Shown here one piece after another: positions 16,240 through 24,877 of a stretch of 52,850 nucleotides of DNA. How positions within the stretch are numbered: position 1 is the stretch's first letter; each line of letters begins with the position of its first letter. Position numbers and translations under genes: made by a program. The notes beneath the pieces were generated by a model, which was not told the origin of the DNA, ran no database searches, and was given only the letters and a program-made list of their open reading frames with translations. Source of the stretch: Bacillales bacterium (GTDB taxonomy: Bacteria; Bacillota; Bacilli; Bacillales; DASSOY01); NCBI GenBank assembly GCA_035700025.1, contig DASSOY010000075.1:1-52850 (forward strand), read 5' to 3'.

Positions 16240-17715
16240 TCAAAAGGAAACAAGGCCAAGCCATTTCCACCAGGTCAATGCAATGACGACCGTGACTGCC
16301 ATCATTAACAAAGTTGCAAAAAGTCCGGGAATGAAAAAAGCACGTTGGGAAATTTGTCCCGTTCCGTGAATCATAATATTCGGCATCGATTCTACAACAA
16401 GGATATACCCATGCAAACACGTTAATGCAGCGGCAAAACATAAATAAAGCGGATCGACGCCGGCAGTCGCTGCCAAACCGAGATAAACCGGAATCAACGT
16501 GACGACGGCCGTTGATACATTGGACATAATTAAATGAATCAATTGCGTTGCAATAATAACGACGATCACGGCCGCAACCGGGTTATGCATGACAGTCAGC
16601 ACCCAATCGTTTCCCGCGAGCACCTCCCCGATTTTATGCGCCGCACCTGACGCGTTAAAAGCATATCCCATAGAGAGCGTTGTACCGAGGATGAGGATCG
16701 TATTGAAATTAATTTTGACAGCATTCGACCATTTGGCACATCCGATACCCGGCAAAGTCATCAATGTCAAACCGATTAAGGCAGGAATGCTCGGATCCAG
16801 GCCGTGAAGCGGTTCCGTCATCCATAGAGAAACGATCAGTCCGAGAACGATAAGACATTTAATCTCAGAAGCATCCAAAGAACCGAACGCTTTCAATCTC
16901 TGTTGGATTTCAGCTTTTACTTGTGGGAAAGATTGTTCGCGCTTCTCCAAAGGAAAACATTTTAAAAGTACGATCCAAATACCCGGAATCATGATTAACC
17001 ATAACGGCAACGCATATAAAAACCATTGAAAGTAACTGATTTCGATGTGAGCAAAGTCTTCGAGCATTTCAACCGTCAAAATATTGCTGATTGCTGCAGT
17101 CATTACCGCCGTACCGCTCACAGTGCTTCCAAATGCAACCCCAAGTAAGATTAACTTTCTTAATCGACTGTTTTGCTTTGCGCCGATCGTATCAAGGACG
17201 TTCATTGTGATTGGCAATAAAAGGGTGGTTCGCACGGCAACGGCCGGTATAAAAAAAGCTTGCACTTGCGGAATGATCAAGATGCTCGCCAGCAAACCTT
17301 TCGCGTTCCCTCCCCATCTCGCCAAAATAAAGTAGGTGATTCGTTTTGCGAGTCTCGTTTCGTTCACAGCTCTCGCCATCATCATGCCGCCGATGATTAG
17401 AAAGATTGCCGATGACGAAAATCCACTGTAGACGACATCCGTGGGGACCGGTTGCAACAATAGCATGGCAACCAGCGTCATAACGGCTGTCAACTCAATC
17501 GAAATGGCTTCGGTAATCCATAACATGACGGCACCAGCGACAATCGCAAGCATTTTGGCGGGTGCGCCGTGAAACGATTCAGGCAAACAAAAGAGCACCG
17601 CGGCAAACACCGCCATCGATCCAAAGATACCGAATAAGGACTTCTGATAAAAAACAGCCTTCCCGATGTTGATTGTTTCCTTGTTCTTTTTTGTCTGTCG
17701 GGCAATATCACTCAT
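16240..17715 (-). CDS. DASS/SLC13 family dicarboxylate carrier 2
   Basis: A 491-residue sodium:dicarboxylate-type carrier, strongly similar along its length to the carrier at 4657-6102 (shared SGFSSSAIFLIIGGMMMARAV, HGLDPSIPALIG and NVLDTIGAK stretches). Its promoter region carries the same -10 sequence context and TTGTATCCA operator as the TRAP system 1 operon, so both importers may answer to the same signal. The MDR oxidoreductase gene follows on the same strand and may be co-transcribed. Confidence 0.92.
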   Translation of the reverse strand: MSDIARQTKKNKETINIGKAVFYQKSLFGIFGSMAVFAAVLFCLPESFHGAPAKMLAIVAGAVMLWITEAISIELTAVMTLVAMLLLQPVPTDVVYSGFSSSAIFLIIGGMMMARAVNETRLAKRITYFILARWGGNAKGLLASILIIPQVQAFFIPAVAVRTTLLLPITMNVLDTIGAKQNSRLRKLILLGVAFGSTVSGTAVMTAAISNILTVEMLEDFAHIEISYFQWFLYALPLWLIMIPGIWIVLLKCFPLEKREQSFPQVKAEIQQRLKAFGSLDASEIKCLIVLGLIVSLWMTEPLHGLDPSIPALIGLTLMTLPGIGCAKWSNAVKINFNTILILGTTLSMGYAFNASGAAHKIGEVLAGNDWVLTVMHNPVAAVIVVIIATQLIHLIMSNVSTAVVTLIPVYLGLAATAGVDPLYLCFAAALTCLHGYILVVESMPNIMIHGTGQISQRAFFIPGLFATLLMMAVTVVIALTWWKWLGLVSF

Positions 17716-17776
17716 GTGTGCACTCAGTGCTCCTTTTCAGTTTCACCTTTTAAGTAAAATCTTCGTTCGGCTGTCG

Positions 17777-17795
17777 ATTGTATCCAATACACAAT
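17777..17795. promoter_or_regulatory. Operator-like inverted repeat upstream of DASS carrier 2
   Basis: ATTGT-ATCCAATAC-ACAAT, with perfect 5-bp arms and the same 9-bp spacing as the site at 10200-10224. It lies just downstream of the -10 box at 17809-17814. Confidence 0.65.
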
Positions 17796-17803
17796 TTAGA
17801 TAT

Positions 17804-17838
17804 CTTTAACTATACTAAAAATCCCGAAAAAAACAAAG
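17804..17838 (-). promoter_or_regulatory. Promoter of DASS carrier 2
   Basis: On the minus strand a TATAGT -10 box (17809-17814) has TTTGTT 17 bases upstream. The surrounding TTTAGTATAGTTAAAG is identical to that at 10236-10251. The promoter overlaps the terminator of the preceding operon. Confidence 0.55.
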
Positions 17839-17861
17839 GCTAAGTTTGTTCTCTTCGGGAA
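17821..17861 (-). terminator. Terminator of the long larA operon
   Basis: Outer stem TCCCGAA (17822-17828) / TTCGGGA (17854-17860) with an inner AACAAA/TTTGTT pairing; on the minus strand it is followed by TTTTTAG. It closes the transcript ending with the larA-type gene. Confidence 0.75.
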
Positions 17862-17870
17862 TAAAATGGT

Positions 17871-19133
17871 TCATTCATTCAGTTGGACGAGACAGTCTAC
17901 TGCATAAGGAATGAGCGCCGTTTTCGGCTGTCTTCCGCACTTGGCAGCCGCATTGTGATAGGCGCTTTCAATGGTTGACGACGGAATGAAAAACATTTTC
18001 TTCAATTCTACCGGGGCCATTTGATCTGTTACAAAATAGATGTCATGCTTTTGCAACACCCTAGCATACATGAACGCTTTCGACGAATGGTTTTTGCTGT
18101 TAAAGCCGGCCGACTTGAAATAATCAATCACTTCCTGGGGATCACGAGCATCGACAAGCAGCTGTGCGAACTTGCCTGCTCCGTCCGCGCATTCTGCGAC
18201 AAGAATAATTGAACCGCCGGGTTTCGTTACCATCTCAGCGGTGGCAAGCGCTTTTTGCGCCTGATGCATGTCAAAGTCTTTCGGATATCCGCCCGGAGAA
18301 ACAATCGTTACATCAAACTTTTCCTTTACCTTCACCGCCCAAACTTCTTTGCACACTTCCACGCCTTTTGCATGAGCTTCGACCAAATCGCCCGCAACGA
18401 CCGATACGATCGCTCCATCGCTGTTTTTTACGACATTCACGATAAAATCAACCCCGACTTTTCTTGCCGCTTCCACCGCTTCTTCATGAAATGTATTTTT
18501 CTCCATCAATCCCATGACAGGGTATTCCGGGCGAATCGGGAAAGAATGATGCATCTCCAAACTCTTCAAGCCGGCGACCCCTGGAACGATGCTTTTTCGC
18601 CCGCCGCTGAAACCTGCAGATTGATGAGGGGTAATGATACCCGTAAGAATCGTCAAGTCGCTTTCAACGACGATGCGATTCACGATCACCGGCAAACCGC
18701 GTGTCGTTTCACCTAAGTCAACCAATTGGTTGGCGTCGGAAGCATCATGATTGATTACCGTGAAACGATCGTAAGCTTCTCGACCGATCATCCCGAGCAA
18801 TTCCTCTTTAGTGTTTGCCCGGTGATTTCCCGTCGCGACTAATAATGTGATTTTCGAATCAGGAATCCCGGCTTCATTTAATTCCCGGCTGATTTCTTCC
18901 ACGAACAATTGCGAAGGTGAAGGACGCGTAATGTCATTAATGACAATGACGGCGTTTGTTTTTCCTCGTGCAAGATCGATGAGCTTCGCCGATCCGATCG
19001 GATTCTTCATTGCTTTTTTCACAAGTTCCCTTTTTTCTGTAGGTACTGAAGTTTTTTGCGTCATCAAACACTCGATGTCAACGTCGAGTTCAAAAGTCAA
19101 CTGTCGTTTTCCGTAAGGAATATTATAGTTCAA
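17871..19133 (-). CDS. larA: Nickel-dependent lactate racemase family protein (LarA)
   Basis: A 420-residue LarA homologue; LarA interconverts D- and L-lactate with a nickel-pincer nucleotide covalently held by a lysine. Compared with Lactobacillus plantarum LarA, the active-site set is complete with a constant offset of four: H104, H170, K180 (pincer lysine, in GFSGGRKSIVPG), H196 and K294. The start is a TTG at 19133 with GGGGAGG eight bases upstream. No LarB, LarC or LarE cofactor-maturation gene is in the window. As last gene of an operon of 2-hydroxyacid and lyase enzymes its substrate may be a 2-hydroxyacid other than lactate, such as malate (inference). Confidence 0.88.
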   Translation of the reverse strand: MNYNIPYGKRQLTFELDVDIECLMTQKTSVPTEKRELVKKAMKNPIGSAKLIDLARGKTNAVIVINDITRPSPSQLFVEEISRELNEAGIPDSKITLLVATGNHRANTKEELLGMIGREAYDRFTVINHDASDANQLVDLGETTRGLPVIVNRIVVESDLTILTGIITPHQSAGFSGGRKSIVPGVAGLKSLEMHHSFPIRPEYPVMGLMEKNTFHEEAVEAARKVGVDFIVNVVKNSDGAIVSVVAGDLVEAHAKGVEVCKEVWAVKVKEKFDVTIVSPGGYPKDFDMHQAQKALATAEMVTKPGGSIILVAECADGAGKFAQLLVDARDPQEVIDYFKSAGFNSKNHSSKAFMYARVLQKHDIYFVTDQMAPVELKKMFFIPSSTIESAYHNAAAKCGRQPKTALIPYAVDCLVQLNE

Positions 19134-19233
19134 TTTAATGTCCTCCCCAAATCAAAATGCATGTTTTCGTACATACGATCCGTACACCGGGAGAACTTTC
19201 CTTGGTGACCTTCATCTGCACCAGTTGCGAAAC

Positions 19234-19542
19234 TTACCCCGGGATGTCGAGATTTACAAGCGGGGCATGCTGCTGTCCGCCAAAAACGTCTGGATCCATA
19301 AAATCACCTGAAGAAACGGGTCGCGGAAACGAAAATTTAAGGGCCATGGCTTCGTCACATTCGAAACATTGCACGTCTGATTCGTTGAGGTGATAAAGAC
19401 TCGCGATGAGCGATTCATCCAAAATTCCGGTTTGTTTTACATGTTCAAAAGCCTTTCGGTCGGAAAATACCACATCAATCGTTAAAAAAAACGGCCCCGC
19501 GTTTTTCGCGCGTATCAACTTCGTCAATTCGTACAGCTTCAT
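19234..19542 (-). CDS. DUF4387 (AtuA-associated) protein
   Basis: A 102-residue protein beginning MKLYELTKLIRAKNAGPFF, typical of the small DUF4387 family that pairs with AtuA (DUF1446) as a neighbour or as a fused C-terminal domain. The ATG at 19542 has GGAGG upstream; another ATG at 19563 overlaps the end of the AtuA gene region and is less well placed. The biochemical role is unknown. Its tight coupling to the AtuA gene suggests the two form one enzyme. Confidence 0.82.
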   Translation of the reverse strand: MKLYELTKLIRAKNAGPFFLTIDVVFSDRKAFEHVKQTGILDESLIASLYHLNESDVQCFECDEAMALKFSFPRPVSSGDFMDPDVFGGQQHAPLVNLDIPG

Positions 19543-19563
19543 TGCCTTTCGCCTCCGAATCAT

Positions 19564-20931
19564 TTATGTCATCCGATAAGTAAACGACACGAGTTCCAAT
19601 GGATCATCCAGTTCAATGACATGATTCAAGCTAAACCGATAGCAAACCCCTAACGCAATGTTCGGCGGCGAATAAGGAAAAGCAATCTGACTTGCCAATC
19701 CCGACCATTCCTTGACGGGGTGATGGAGAGCCGTATGCCACACAATCGCCATAATGGAATGTGCCAGTTCCTCGGTTTCCGCCAGTACCTCCATTACGAT
19801 GCCTGCTTCATGCCCTTCCAATCGCGCGATTGGCTCAAGTACGCCCATCGAACCCGATTTTCCATAAATACGAAAATGCAATTGATACCGAGATGAATCG
19901 AGCCCGAGACTCGCCTTGACTTTCTTTTTGATGCTTGCCTCCACACCATATAAAAAAGAATCCAATTGCTTTAATACAATAGGATCCCGAATGCCACCGA
20001 CGGCGATTTGGCGATATCCGGCTTTTTCAACGCCTTCAACACGAACCGTGTACGCTTGAGCATGATGGAACTTGCTGTTTTTCACCCTTACTCCGCGATC
20101 TCCATCTTCATGATAAGTCGAAGCCGACGTATCCAAAACGCCGGACGGTTCGACTAATTGAAACGGGTTGCTGTTTTCATACAGCGTATGCGAGACAACA
20201 CTTACCGGCGTGCAACGCATTTCCGGGCTCATTGGTTCGACGCGAAACGAATCTTCCCTGACCCATGCCATTAAACAATCCGGATACAAGCGATGCTCGA
20301 CACTGCCTGTGCCGCACTCCAAAACTTTCGCTGCATGCCAAGCCGGTCCTTCACCAATGCCTTTCATGATCGGAACCGCCGTATAAATCGAGATGTCGCT
20401 CGAACGTCCCGCGATCACCACCTGTGCCCCTTCCTTCAAAGCGTGAATATAAGGCTCGGGACCCATTAAACCAACAATGCGTTCCAATGAATCGATGGAT
20501 TTTTCAGTGATTTCAGGCGCCGGTTGCAAATCCTTCACTTTTCCATTCTTCCAATAATCAGCAAACGTTTCCTTCTCAATTTCCGACTGAATGACCGCCA
20601 ATTTAAAATGAAGATCATCCTCTGTCGCGATTTCTTCAACGATTTCAACGGTCCAATCGACATGAGGACGTCCGCCGGCGGTTCCGGCAGAACCGACCAA
20701 AACAGGAATCCCGTACTTGATGCCTCCGCTAATCATGATGCGCAAATCTCGTTTCACCGCTTCTCTCGACGACATCGGGATTCCGGCACCCAAATAATAC
20801 GGACCTGGATCCGTCGATCCCGCATCACAGCCGATAACGTCAGGCTTTAATTTCATCGCTCGCTCAAAAGACGCTTCCAAAAACCCCGTCCCCAACAACC
20901 CTGTTGCCGCAAGAACTTTGACTTCCTTCAA
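19564..20931 (-). CDS. AtuA family protein (DUF1446, acyclic terpene utilisation type)
   Basis: A 455-residue protein with the AtuA pattern: LAATGLLGTGFLEASFERA at the N-terminus, DVIGCDAGSTDPGPYYLG near residue 35, and VLVGSAGTAGGRPHVD near residue 78. AtuA was named from the citronellol/geraniol pathway of Pseudomonas, but most homologues lie in other acid-catabolism clusters and the reaction is not known. The start is a TTG at 20931 preceded by GGGAGAGAGAAA. It is followed directly by DUF4387 and preceded by the GntR gene. Nothing else here suggests terpene degradation, so the name should not be read as a pathway. Confidence 0.85.
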   Translation of the reverse strand: MKEVKVLAATGLLGTGFLEASFERAMKLKPDVIGCDAGSTDPGPYYLGAGIPMSSREAVKRDLRIMISGGIKYGIPVLVGSAGTAGGRPHVDWTVEIVEEIATEDDLHFKLAVIQSEIEKETFADYWKNGKVKDLQPAPEITEKSIDSLERIVGLMGPEPYIHALKEGAQVVIAGRSSDISIYTAVPIMKGIGEGPAWHAAKVLECGTGSVEHRLYPDCLMAWVREDSFRVEPMSPEMRCTPVSVVSHTLYENSNPFQLVEPSGVLDTSASTYHEDGDRGVRVKNSKFHHAQAYTVRVEGVEKAGYRQIAVGGIRDPIVLKQLDSFLYGVEASIKKKVKASLGLDSSRYQLHFRIYGKSGSMGVLEPIARLEGHEAGIVMEVLAETEELAHSIMAIVWHTALHHPVKEWSGLASQIAFPYSPPNIALGVCYRFSLNHVIELDDPLELVSFTYRMT

Positions 20932-20976
20932 TTTCTCTCTCCCCTCTGGCTGGAAGCACGCAGAAGAATGGTTCTC

Positions 20977-21636
20977 TTAATGCTTTTCTTGCTTTAACCG
21001 CCTTAACAATACGTTTTCTCCCGCCTGTAGATTGTACTCAACCAATGTTCCGACCTTATTTGAGTTGCCTTCCTTCAATGCGCTTAATATTGCTTCATGT
21101 TCTTTAATGACTTCTTCGGCACGACCGGGAATCGAAAAGGCGGAAATTCGAATGAACCTCCCGATTTGATTAATTTGTTCAATCAAAGCGATCAATCGTA
21201 CATTTGAACCGAGACGATAAATCGTCGAGTGGAATTCCCTGTTCAATAAATCCGCTTCGTTCCAATTTCCCATTCGTAACACGCTGGAAAGTTTCTCATG
21301 GATGCTGCTTAACTTCGCCAATACTTCCGGACTCATTTTCGAGGCAGCTTTTTGGGCAGCCAACCCTTCAAGACATTTCCGAATCTCGTATATATCCTGA
21401 ATGTCTTCGATCGTAATCTCAGCGACTCGTGACCCCCTGTTCGGGATGCTTTCTACCATACCTTCCGCTTCCAACATACGAATCGCCTCACGCAACGGCG
21501 TTCGGCTAATGCCAAGGTCTTCACATAACTCGGTTTCTACTAATTTTTGTCCGGGTGCTAGATTGCCGGACAAGATTTCTTCTCTCAAAATAGCAGCAAT
21601 CCGCTCTCTTGCCGGGGTTTGTTCAACTTTTTCCAT
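20977..21636 (-). CDS. GntR-family transcriptional regulator (FadR/FCD subfamily) 2
   Basis: A 219-residue regulator: winged helix (RIAAILREEILSGNLAPGQKL...GISRTPLREAIRMLEAEGMV, about residues 10-75) followed by an FCD ligand-binding domain with the metal-binding His pattern (NREFHSTIY, KEHEAIL). The ATG at 21636 has AAAGGA upstream; a frame 12 codons longer is rejected. A TTGTATACATTA half-palindrome lies directly upstream, resembling the perfect palindrome in the promoter at 29986-30014, so it probably controls the operon in which it is embedded and itself. Confidence 0.92.
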   Translation of the reverse strand: MEKVEQTPARERIAAILREEILSGNLAPGQKLVETELCEDLGISRTPLREAIRMLEAEGMVESIPNRGSRVAEITIEDIQDIYEIRKCLEGLAAQKAASKMSPEVLAKLSSIHEKLSSVLRMGNWNEADLLNREFHSTIYRLGSNVRLIALIEQINQIGRFIRISAFSIPGRAEEVIKEHEAILSALKEGNSNKVGTLVEYNLQAGENVLLRRLKQEKH

Positions 21637-21658
21637 ACGTAAAATTCCTTTCGTACAT

Positions 21659-21672
21659 AATAATGTATACAA
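21659..21672. promoter_or_regulatory. TGTATACA operator candidate before gntR 2
   Basis: AATAATGTATACAA lies in the 41-bp gap between the SDR gene and gntR 2. It shares TAATGTATACA with the 20-bp palindrome at 29987-30006. Confidence 0.45.
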
Positions 21673-21677
21673 AAAGC

Positions 21678-22472
21678 TTAAATAATAGATTCACCGCCGT
21701 CAATATACAAGGATTGCCCGGTTATATGCTTAGCAGCATCTGATGCCAAAAACAACGCTGCCCCAACATGGTCGTCAGGTTGAGCCATACGCCGCAGCGG
21801 AATGCCCGCCCGAAAAAAATGTCGATCTCCGTGGATGCGATAATCCAAAGAACTTTTGCCGTCCCGCTCCATCGACGTTTGCATGAGCGGCGTGACCGTT
21901 CCTCCTGGACAAATCGTATTTACACGAACGCCATACTCGGCCATCTCAATCGCCATCACTCGCGTCAATTGTACGACCGCCGCTTTAGAAGCACTGTAAG
22001 GTGCCATCCGCCACCTCGGAATTTTCGCCGAAATCGATCCGATATTAATGATCGTTCCGTTTCGATTTTCAATGAAAACTTTGCCCGCATGCTTCGAGCA
22101 TAGGAACGTTCCCTTCAAATTTACGGACAAAATCAACTCCCAATCAGCTTCACTGACCTCAACGGTCGGCGTTTTCTTACAGACGATACCTGCACTGTTC
22201 ACCAAGATATCAATGTGTCCCGCCGTTTGCAGCGTTTCAGCAACCATTTTTTCGACGGAAGATTCATCACTGACATCGCAGGCGAGTGCAAAAGCCGTTC
22301 CGCCTTCCGCCTCATCAATCATCGCCCTCGTGGATTCCGCGCTTTCCTTGGAAAGATCGGTAACCGCGACCGTTGCCCCTTGGGAGGCAAATCCTAACGC
22401 GATCGACTGTCCAATTCCACTTCCGGCTCCAGTTACGACGACCACCTTATGACGCAACTCCTCGAATTTCAT
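21678..22472 (-). CDS. Short-chain dehydrogenase/reductase (SDR) 1
   Basis: A 264-residue classical SDR. The cofactor motif GAGSGIG is at residues 16-22, NSAG near 90, the catalytic Ser about 145 and the YSASK motif near 158; the end YIDGGE is typical. The Asp of VTDLSKE after the second strand favours NAD(H). It should oxidise a secondary alcohol such as a hydroxyacid. It lies in the operon between the isopropylmalate-dehydrogenase-like enzyme and gntR 2. The substrate is unknown. Confidence 0.9.
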   Translation of the reverse strand: MKFEELRHKVVVVTGAGSGIGQSIALGFASQGATVAVTDLSKESAESTRAMIDEAEGGTAFALACDVSDESSVEKMVAETLQTAGHIDILVNSAGIVCKKTPTVEVSEADWELILSVNLKGTFLCSKHAGKVFIENRNGTIINIGSISAKIPRWRMAPYSASKAAVVQLTRVMAIEMAEYGVRVNTICPGGTVTPLMQTSMERDGKSSLDYRIHGDRHFFRAGIPLRRMAQPDDHVGAALFLASDAAKHITGQSLYIDGGESII

Positions 22473-22498
22473 ACAGATTCCTGCCTTTCACCCATTCG

Positions 22499-23566
22499 TC
22501 ATCCCATCTCAGACAAGATCACATCGGTCATTTCATCCGTATGCGCTGTGCCACCCAAATCAGGAGTCAATCCTTTTCCGTTCTTCAATGTTTCGGCGAC
22601 CCCTCGTTCGACGTCCTTCGCCGCTTCGAACAGTTCAGGCATCGACAGGTGAGCAGCAAGCCAATCCAACAGTAATTTACCTGATAAAATTTCCGCCACT
22701 GGATTCGCGATGTGAAGTTCAGCAATGTCCGGGGCAGATCCATGCGTCGCTTGTCCCATCGCATGTTCAATTCCCGCGTTCAATCCCGGGGCCAACCCGA
22801 GTCCGCCGACCAAGCCTGCGGCTTCATCCGAGAGCACATCCCCGAAAAGATTAGTCGTCACAATAACGTCAAACCTTTCGGGATACATGACAAGCATCAT
22901 GGCGAACGCATCGACATGAAAATCGTTTAACTCAATATCCGGATACTCCTTTGCGACTTCCTTGCAGCACTCCAAGAAAAGGCCGCATCCGCGCCGCAGC
23001 ACATTCGCTTTATGAACGGCGGTTACTTTTCCTCGGCGGCTTCTCGCCAATTCAAACGCTTGGCGCGCCACTCTCAAGGATGCTTTTCGCGTGACGACTC
23101 TTACGGAAACGACCGTATCCTCTGTCGGACGAAACTCGCCGTTTCCGTCCAACACATTTCGATCGGCATACATCCCTTCAGTATTCTCCCGCACAACAAC
23201 CAAATCGACTTCCGGAAATTTCGTTTTCACACCGGGAAAAGCGCGGCTCGGGCGAATGTTCGCGAATAACTCATAGTTCTTGCGCAAATACCCGCTCGGA
23301 TTAATGAAACGTTTATCGTTGATCGGATACGTATGATGGGTTACAGGTCCCAAGATCCAACCCGAATAATCGGGCAGTTTGTCCAACGTTTCTTGTGGAA
23401 GCGTGCTTCCGTGGCTTTCCAAGGCCGACAAGCCGGATGGAAGCATGGAAAAATCCGTTCGTACCCCTTGTTTCGCGCACGCCTTTTCCAATACGCGCAT
23501 CGTTGCCTGTACGATGTCCGGACCGATGCCGTCGCCTTCAAGAACTGCGATTTCAACAGATTTCAT
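22499..23566 (-). CDS. Isocitrate/isopropylmalate dehydrogenase family protein
   Basis: A 355-residue beta-decarboxylating dehydrogenase (EGDGIGPDIV, NIRPSRAFPGV, VVRENTEGMY, NLFGDVLSDEAAGLVGGLG, HGSAPDIA). These enzymes oxidise and decarboxylate (2R,3S)-2-hydroxy diacids. It is a different branch from the tartrate/D-malate enzyme at 13363. The ATG at 23566 is used; a GTG at 23578 overlapping the RraA stop is the alternative start. No leuB-type leucine genes are nearby, so a catabolic role within this operon is more likely than leucine synthesis. Confidence 0.9.
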   Translation of the reverse strand: MKSVEIAVLEGDGIGPDIVQATMRVLEKACAKQGVRTDFSMLPSGLSALESHGSTLPQETLDKLPDYSGWILGPVTHHTYPINDKRFINPSGYLRKNYELFANIRPSRAFPGVKTKFPEVDLVVVRENTEGMYADRNVLDGNGEFRPTEDTVVSVRVVTRKASLRVARQAFELARSRRGKVTAVHKANVLRRGCGLFLECCKEVAKEYPDIELNDFHVDAFAMMLVMYPERFDVIVTTNLFGDVLSDEAAGLVGGLGLAPGLNAGIEHAMGQATHGSAPDIAELHIANPVAEILSGKLLLDWLAAHLSMPELFEAAKDVERGVAETLKNGKGLTPDLGGTAHTDEMTDVILSEMG

Positions 23567-23574
23567 CGTTCTTT

Positions 23575-24267
23575 TCACTCCAGTACCATAGTGACTTCTT
23601 CTTCATAAATAGTCAGAACACGCCGACGCACTACATCCGCAAGCTCAATCGGAACAAAACAAATGCCGCTGTCATCGGCGATCACGAAATCTCCGGGACA
23701 GACTTGAACGCCGCAAAACGAAATCGGTTGATTGACGCTGAATCCTTCCAACCTTCCTTGCCCGGTCATGCAGGAAATCCCCCGCGACCATACAGGCAAT
23801 TTCATGGCGATGATTTGATCAACATCACGGATCGCACCGTCCACGAGGATACCAGCCAATTTTGCTTTTTTGGCGTGGGACGCCGCAAGCCCGCCGAGCA
23901 CTGAATATTGTGCATCCCGATCGCCTTCAATCACTATGACATCCCCTTGTGCGGAATGCGAAAATACGAATTGATGAGCCAAGCGCCTCCCTTCCTGATG
24001 CGCCTTTCTCTCCGGCAAATAGCGAAGGGTCACTGCCGGCCCCACGATGCAATTCCCCCTCGTCAAAGGGGGAACTTTCGCGGCAGGAACAGCGAGCCGA
24101 TACCCGAGTTCATCCAAAACATCGGAAACCGTTGCGCTCAAACCGGGTATATTTCGCAAAGGAGCAAATCGTGTTGGGTCGGGACGTTTCGCCATAGGAT
24201 GGACGACAGGCGGCTCGTACGTACCGATCGCTGCACGCTTATGTTGTCCCGCCTTTTGATTGCTCAT
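23575..24267 (-). CDS. RraA family protein (HMG aldolase/oxaloacetate decarboxylase type)
   Basis: A 230-residue RraA-fold protein. The catalytic pattern of class II HMG/CHA aldolases, a glycine followed about twenty residues later by R-D-x-x-D, is seen in GGLAASH...DGAIRDVDQI, which argues for an aldolase or oxaloacetate decarboxylase and against a pure RNase E inhibitor. The ATG at 24267 overlaps the stop of the HD gene (ATGA), indicating translational coupling; the frame extends 27 codons further upstream but without a site. It could cleave a 4-carboxy-4-hydroxy-2-oxoacid to pyruvate and an oxoacid. Confidence 0.87.
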   Translation of the reverse strand: MSNQKAGQHKRAAIGTYEPPVVHPMAKRPDPTRFAPLRNIPGLSATVSDVLDELGYRLAVPAAKVPPLTRGNCIVGPAVTLRYLPERKAHQEGRRLAHQFVFSHSAQGDVIVIEGDRDAQYSVLGGLAASHAKKAKLAGILVDGAIRDVDQIIAMKLPVWSRGISCMTGQGRLEGFSVNQPISFCGVQVCPGDFVIADDSGICFVPIELADVVRRRVLTIYEEEVTMVLE

Positions 24268-24827
24268 TTGTGAGACTCGACCAACAAAGGCGCATTCGCA
24301 TCCAGGCGTGCCAAATCGGCCGCACACATGTCTGAATAATAAATACAAAGCGCTTCCGGCGTATTCGGAATTTCATTCGAAGAGATGGTGTGATTAATAA
24401 TAATTTGAACGACAGCCATCGGAAAGCCCTCAGCCTCAGCTTTAAAGGCTCCGTAAAATCCGTGCTGATAACGTTTGCCTAGATCGCTTTTGTGTGCTTT
24501 ACCGTCCGAATCGGGTTCATATTCAACCAATTTACAAACGTCATGAAGAATTCCCGCTGCGAGCAACACGTCCATGTCTATTTTAGTGCCTACAAATTTT
24601 TTCCCTTGATTAGCAAGATCAACCGCCCCATCAACGACTTGATTGACATGCTCGACTAAGCTGATTTCCGGTGCCAAAGAATTATAAGGACAATCGTGAA
24701 GGCCGTCCCAAGCGCTTTTATCCCAAACCTCCACCCAAATTTTGATGATTTTTTCTACCCATTCTTTATTCTTGATGTTTGCTAATTGCGGGAAACTGTC
24801 TCTTACGGCATCCGCTTTTGAATTCAT
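24264..24827 (-). CDS. HD domain-containing protein
   Basis: A 187-residue protein with the metal-dependent phosphohydrolase HD pattern: LVEHVNQV near residue 70, the GILHDVCKL doublet near 105, and a distal YYSDMCAADL Asp near 170. The ATG at 24827 follows GAGGAGAAAAGAC. HD proteins hydrolyse nucleotides or other phosphates, but its place between an Ldh2-type dehydrogenase and an RraA-type aldolase suggests an accessory enzyme in the same pathway. I cannot name a substrate. Confidence 0.82.
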   Translation of the reverse strand: MNSKADAVRDSFPQLANIKNKEWVEKIIKIWVEVWDKSAWDGLHDCPYNSLAPEISLVEHVNQVVDGAVDLANQGKKFVGTKIDMDVLLAAGILHDVCKLVEYEPDSDGKAHKSDLGKRYQHGFYGAFKAEAEGFPMAVVQIIINHTISSNEIPNTPEALCIYYSDMCAADLARLDANAPLLVESHK

Positions 24828-24877
24828 GTCTTTTCTCCTCCGCAATCTCCTGAAAAAAATTCTTTTGGTCATCCCCG

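Noticed and set aside
19234..20931. Acyclic terpene degradation, suggested by AtuA similarity
   Set aside because: No geranyl-CoA carboxylase or other terpene pathway genes are nearby; AtuA homologues occur in many unrelated clusters.
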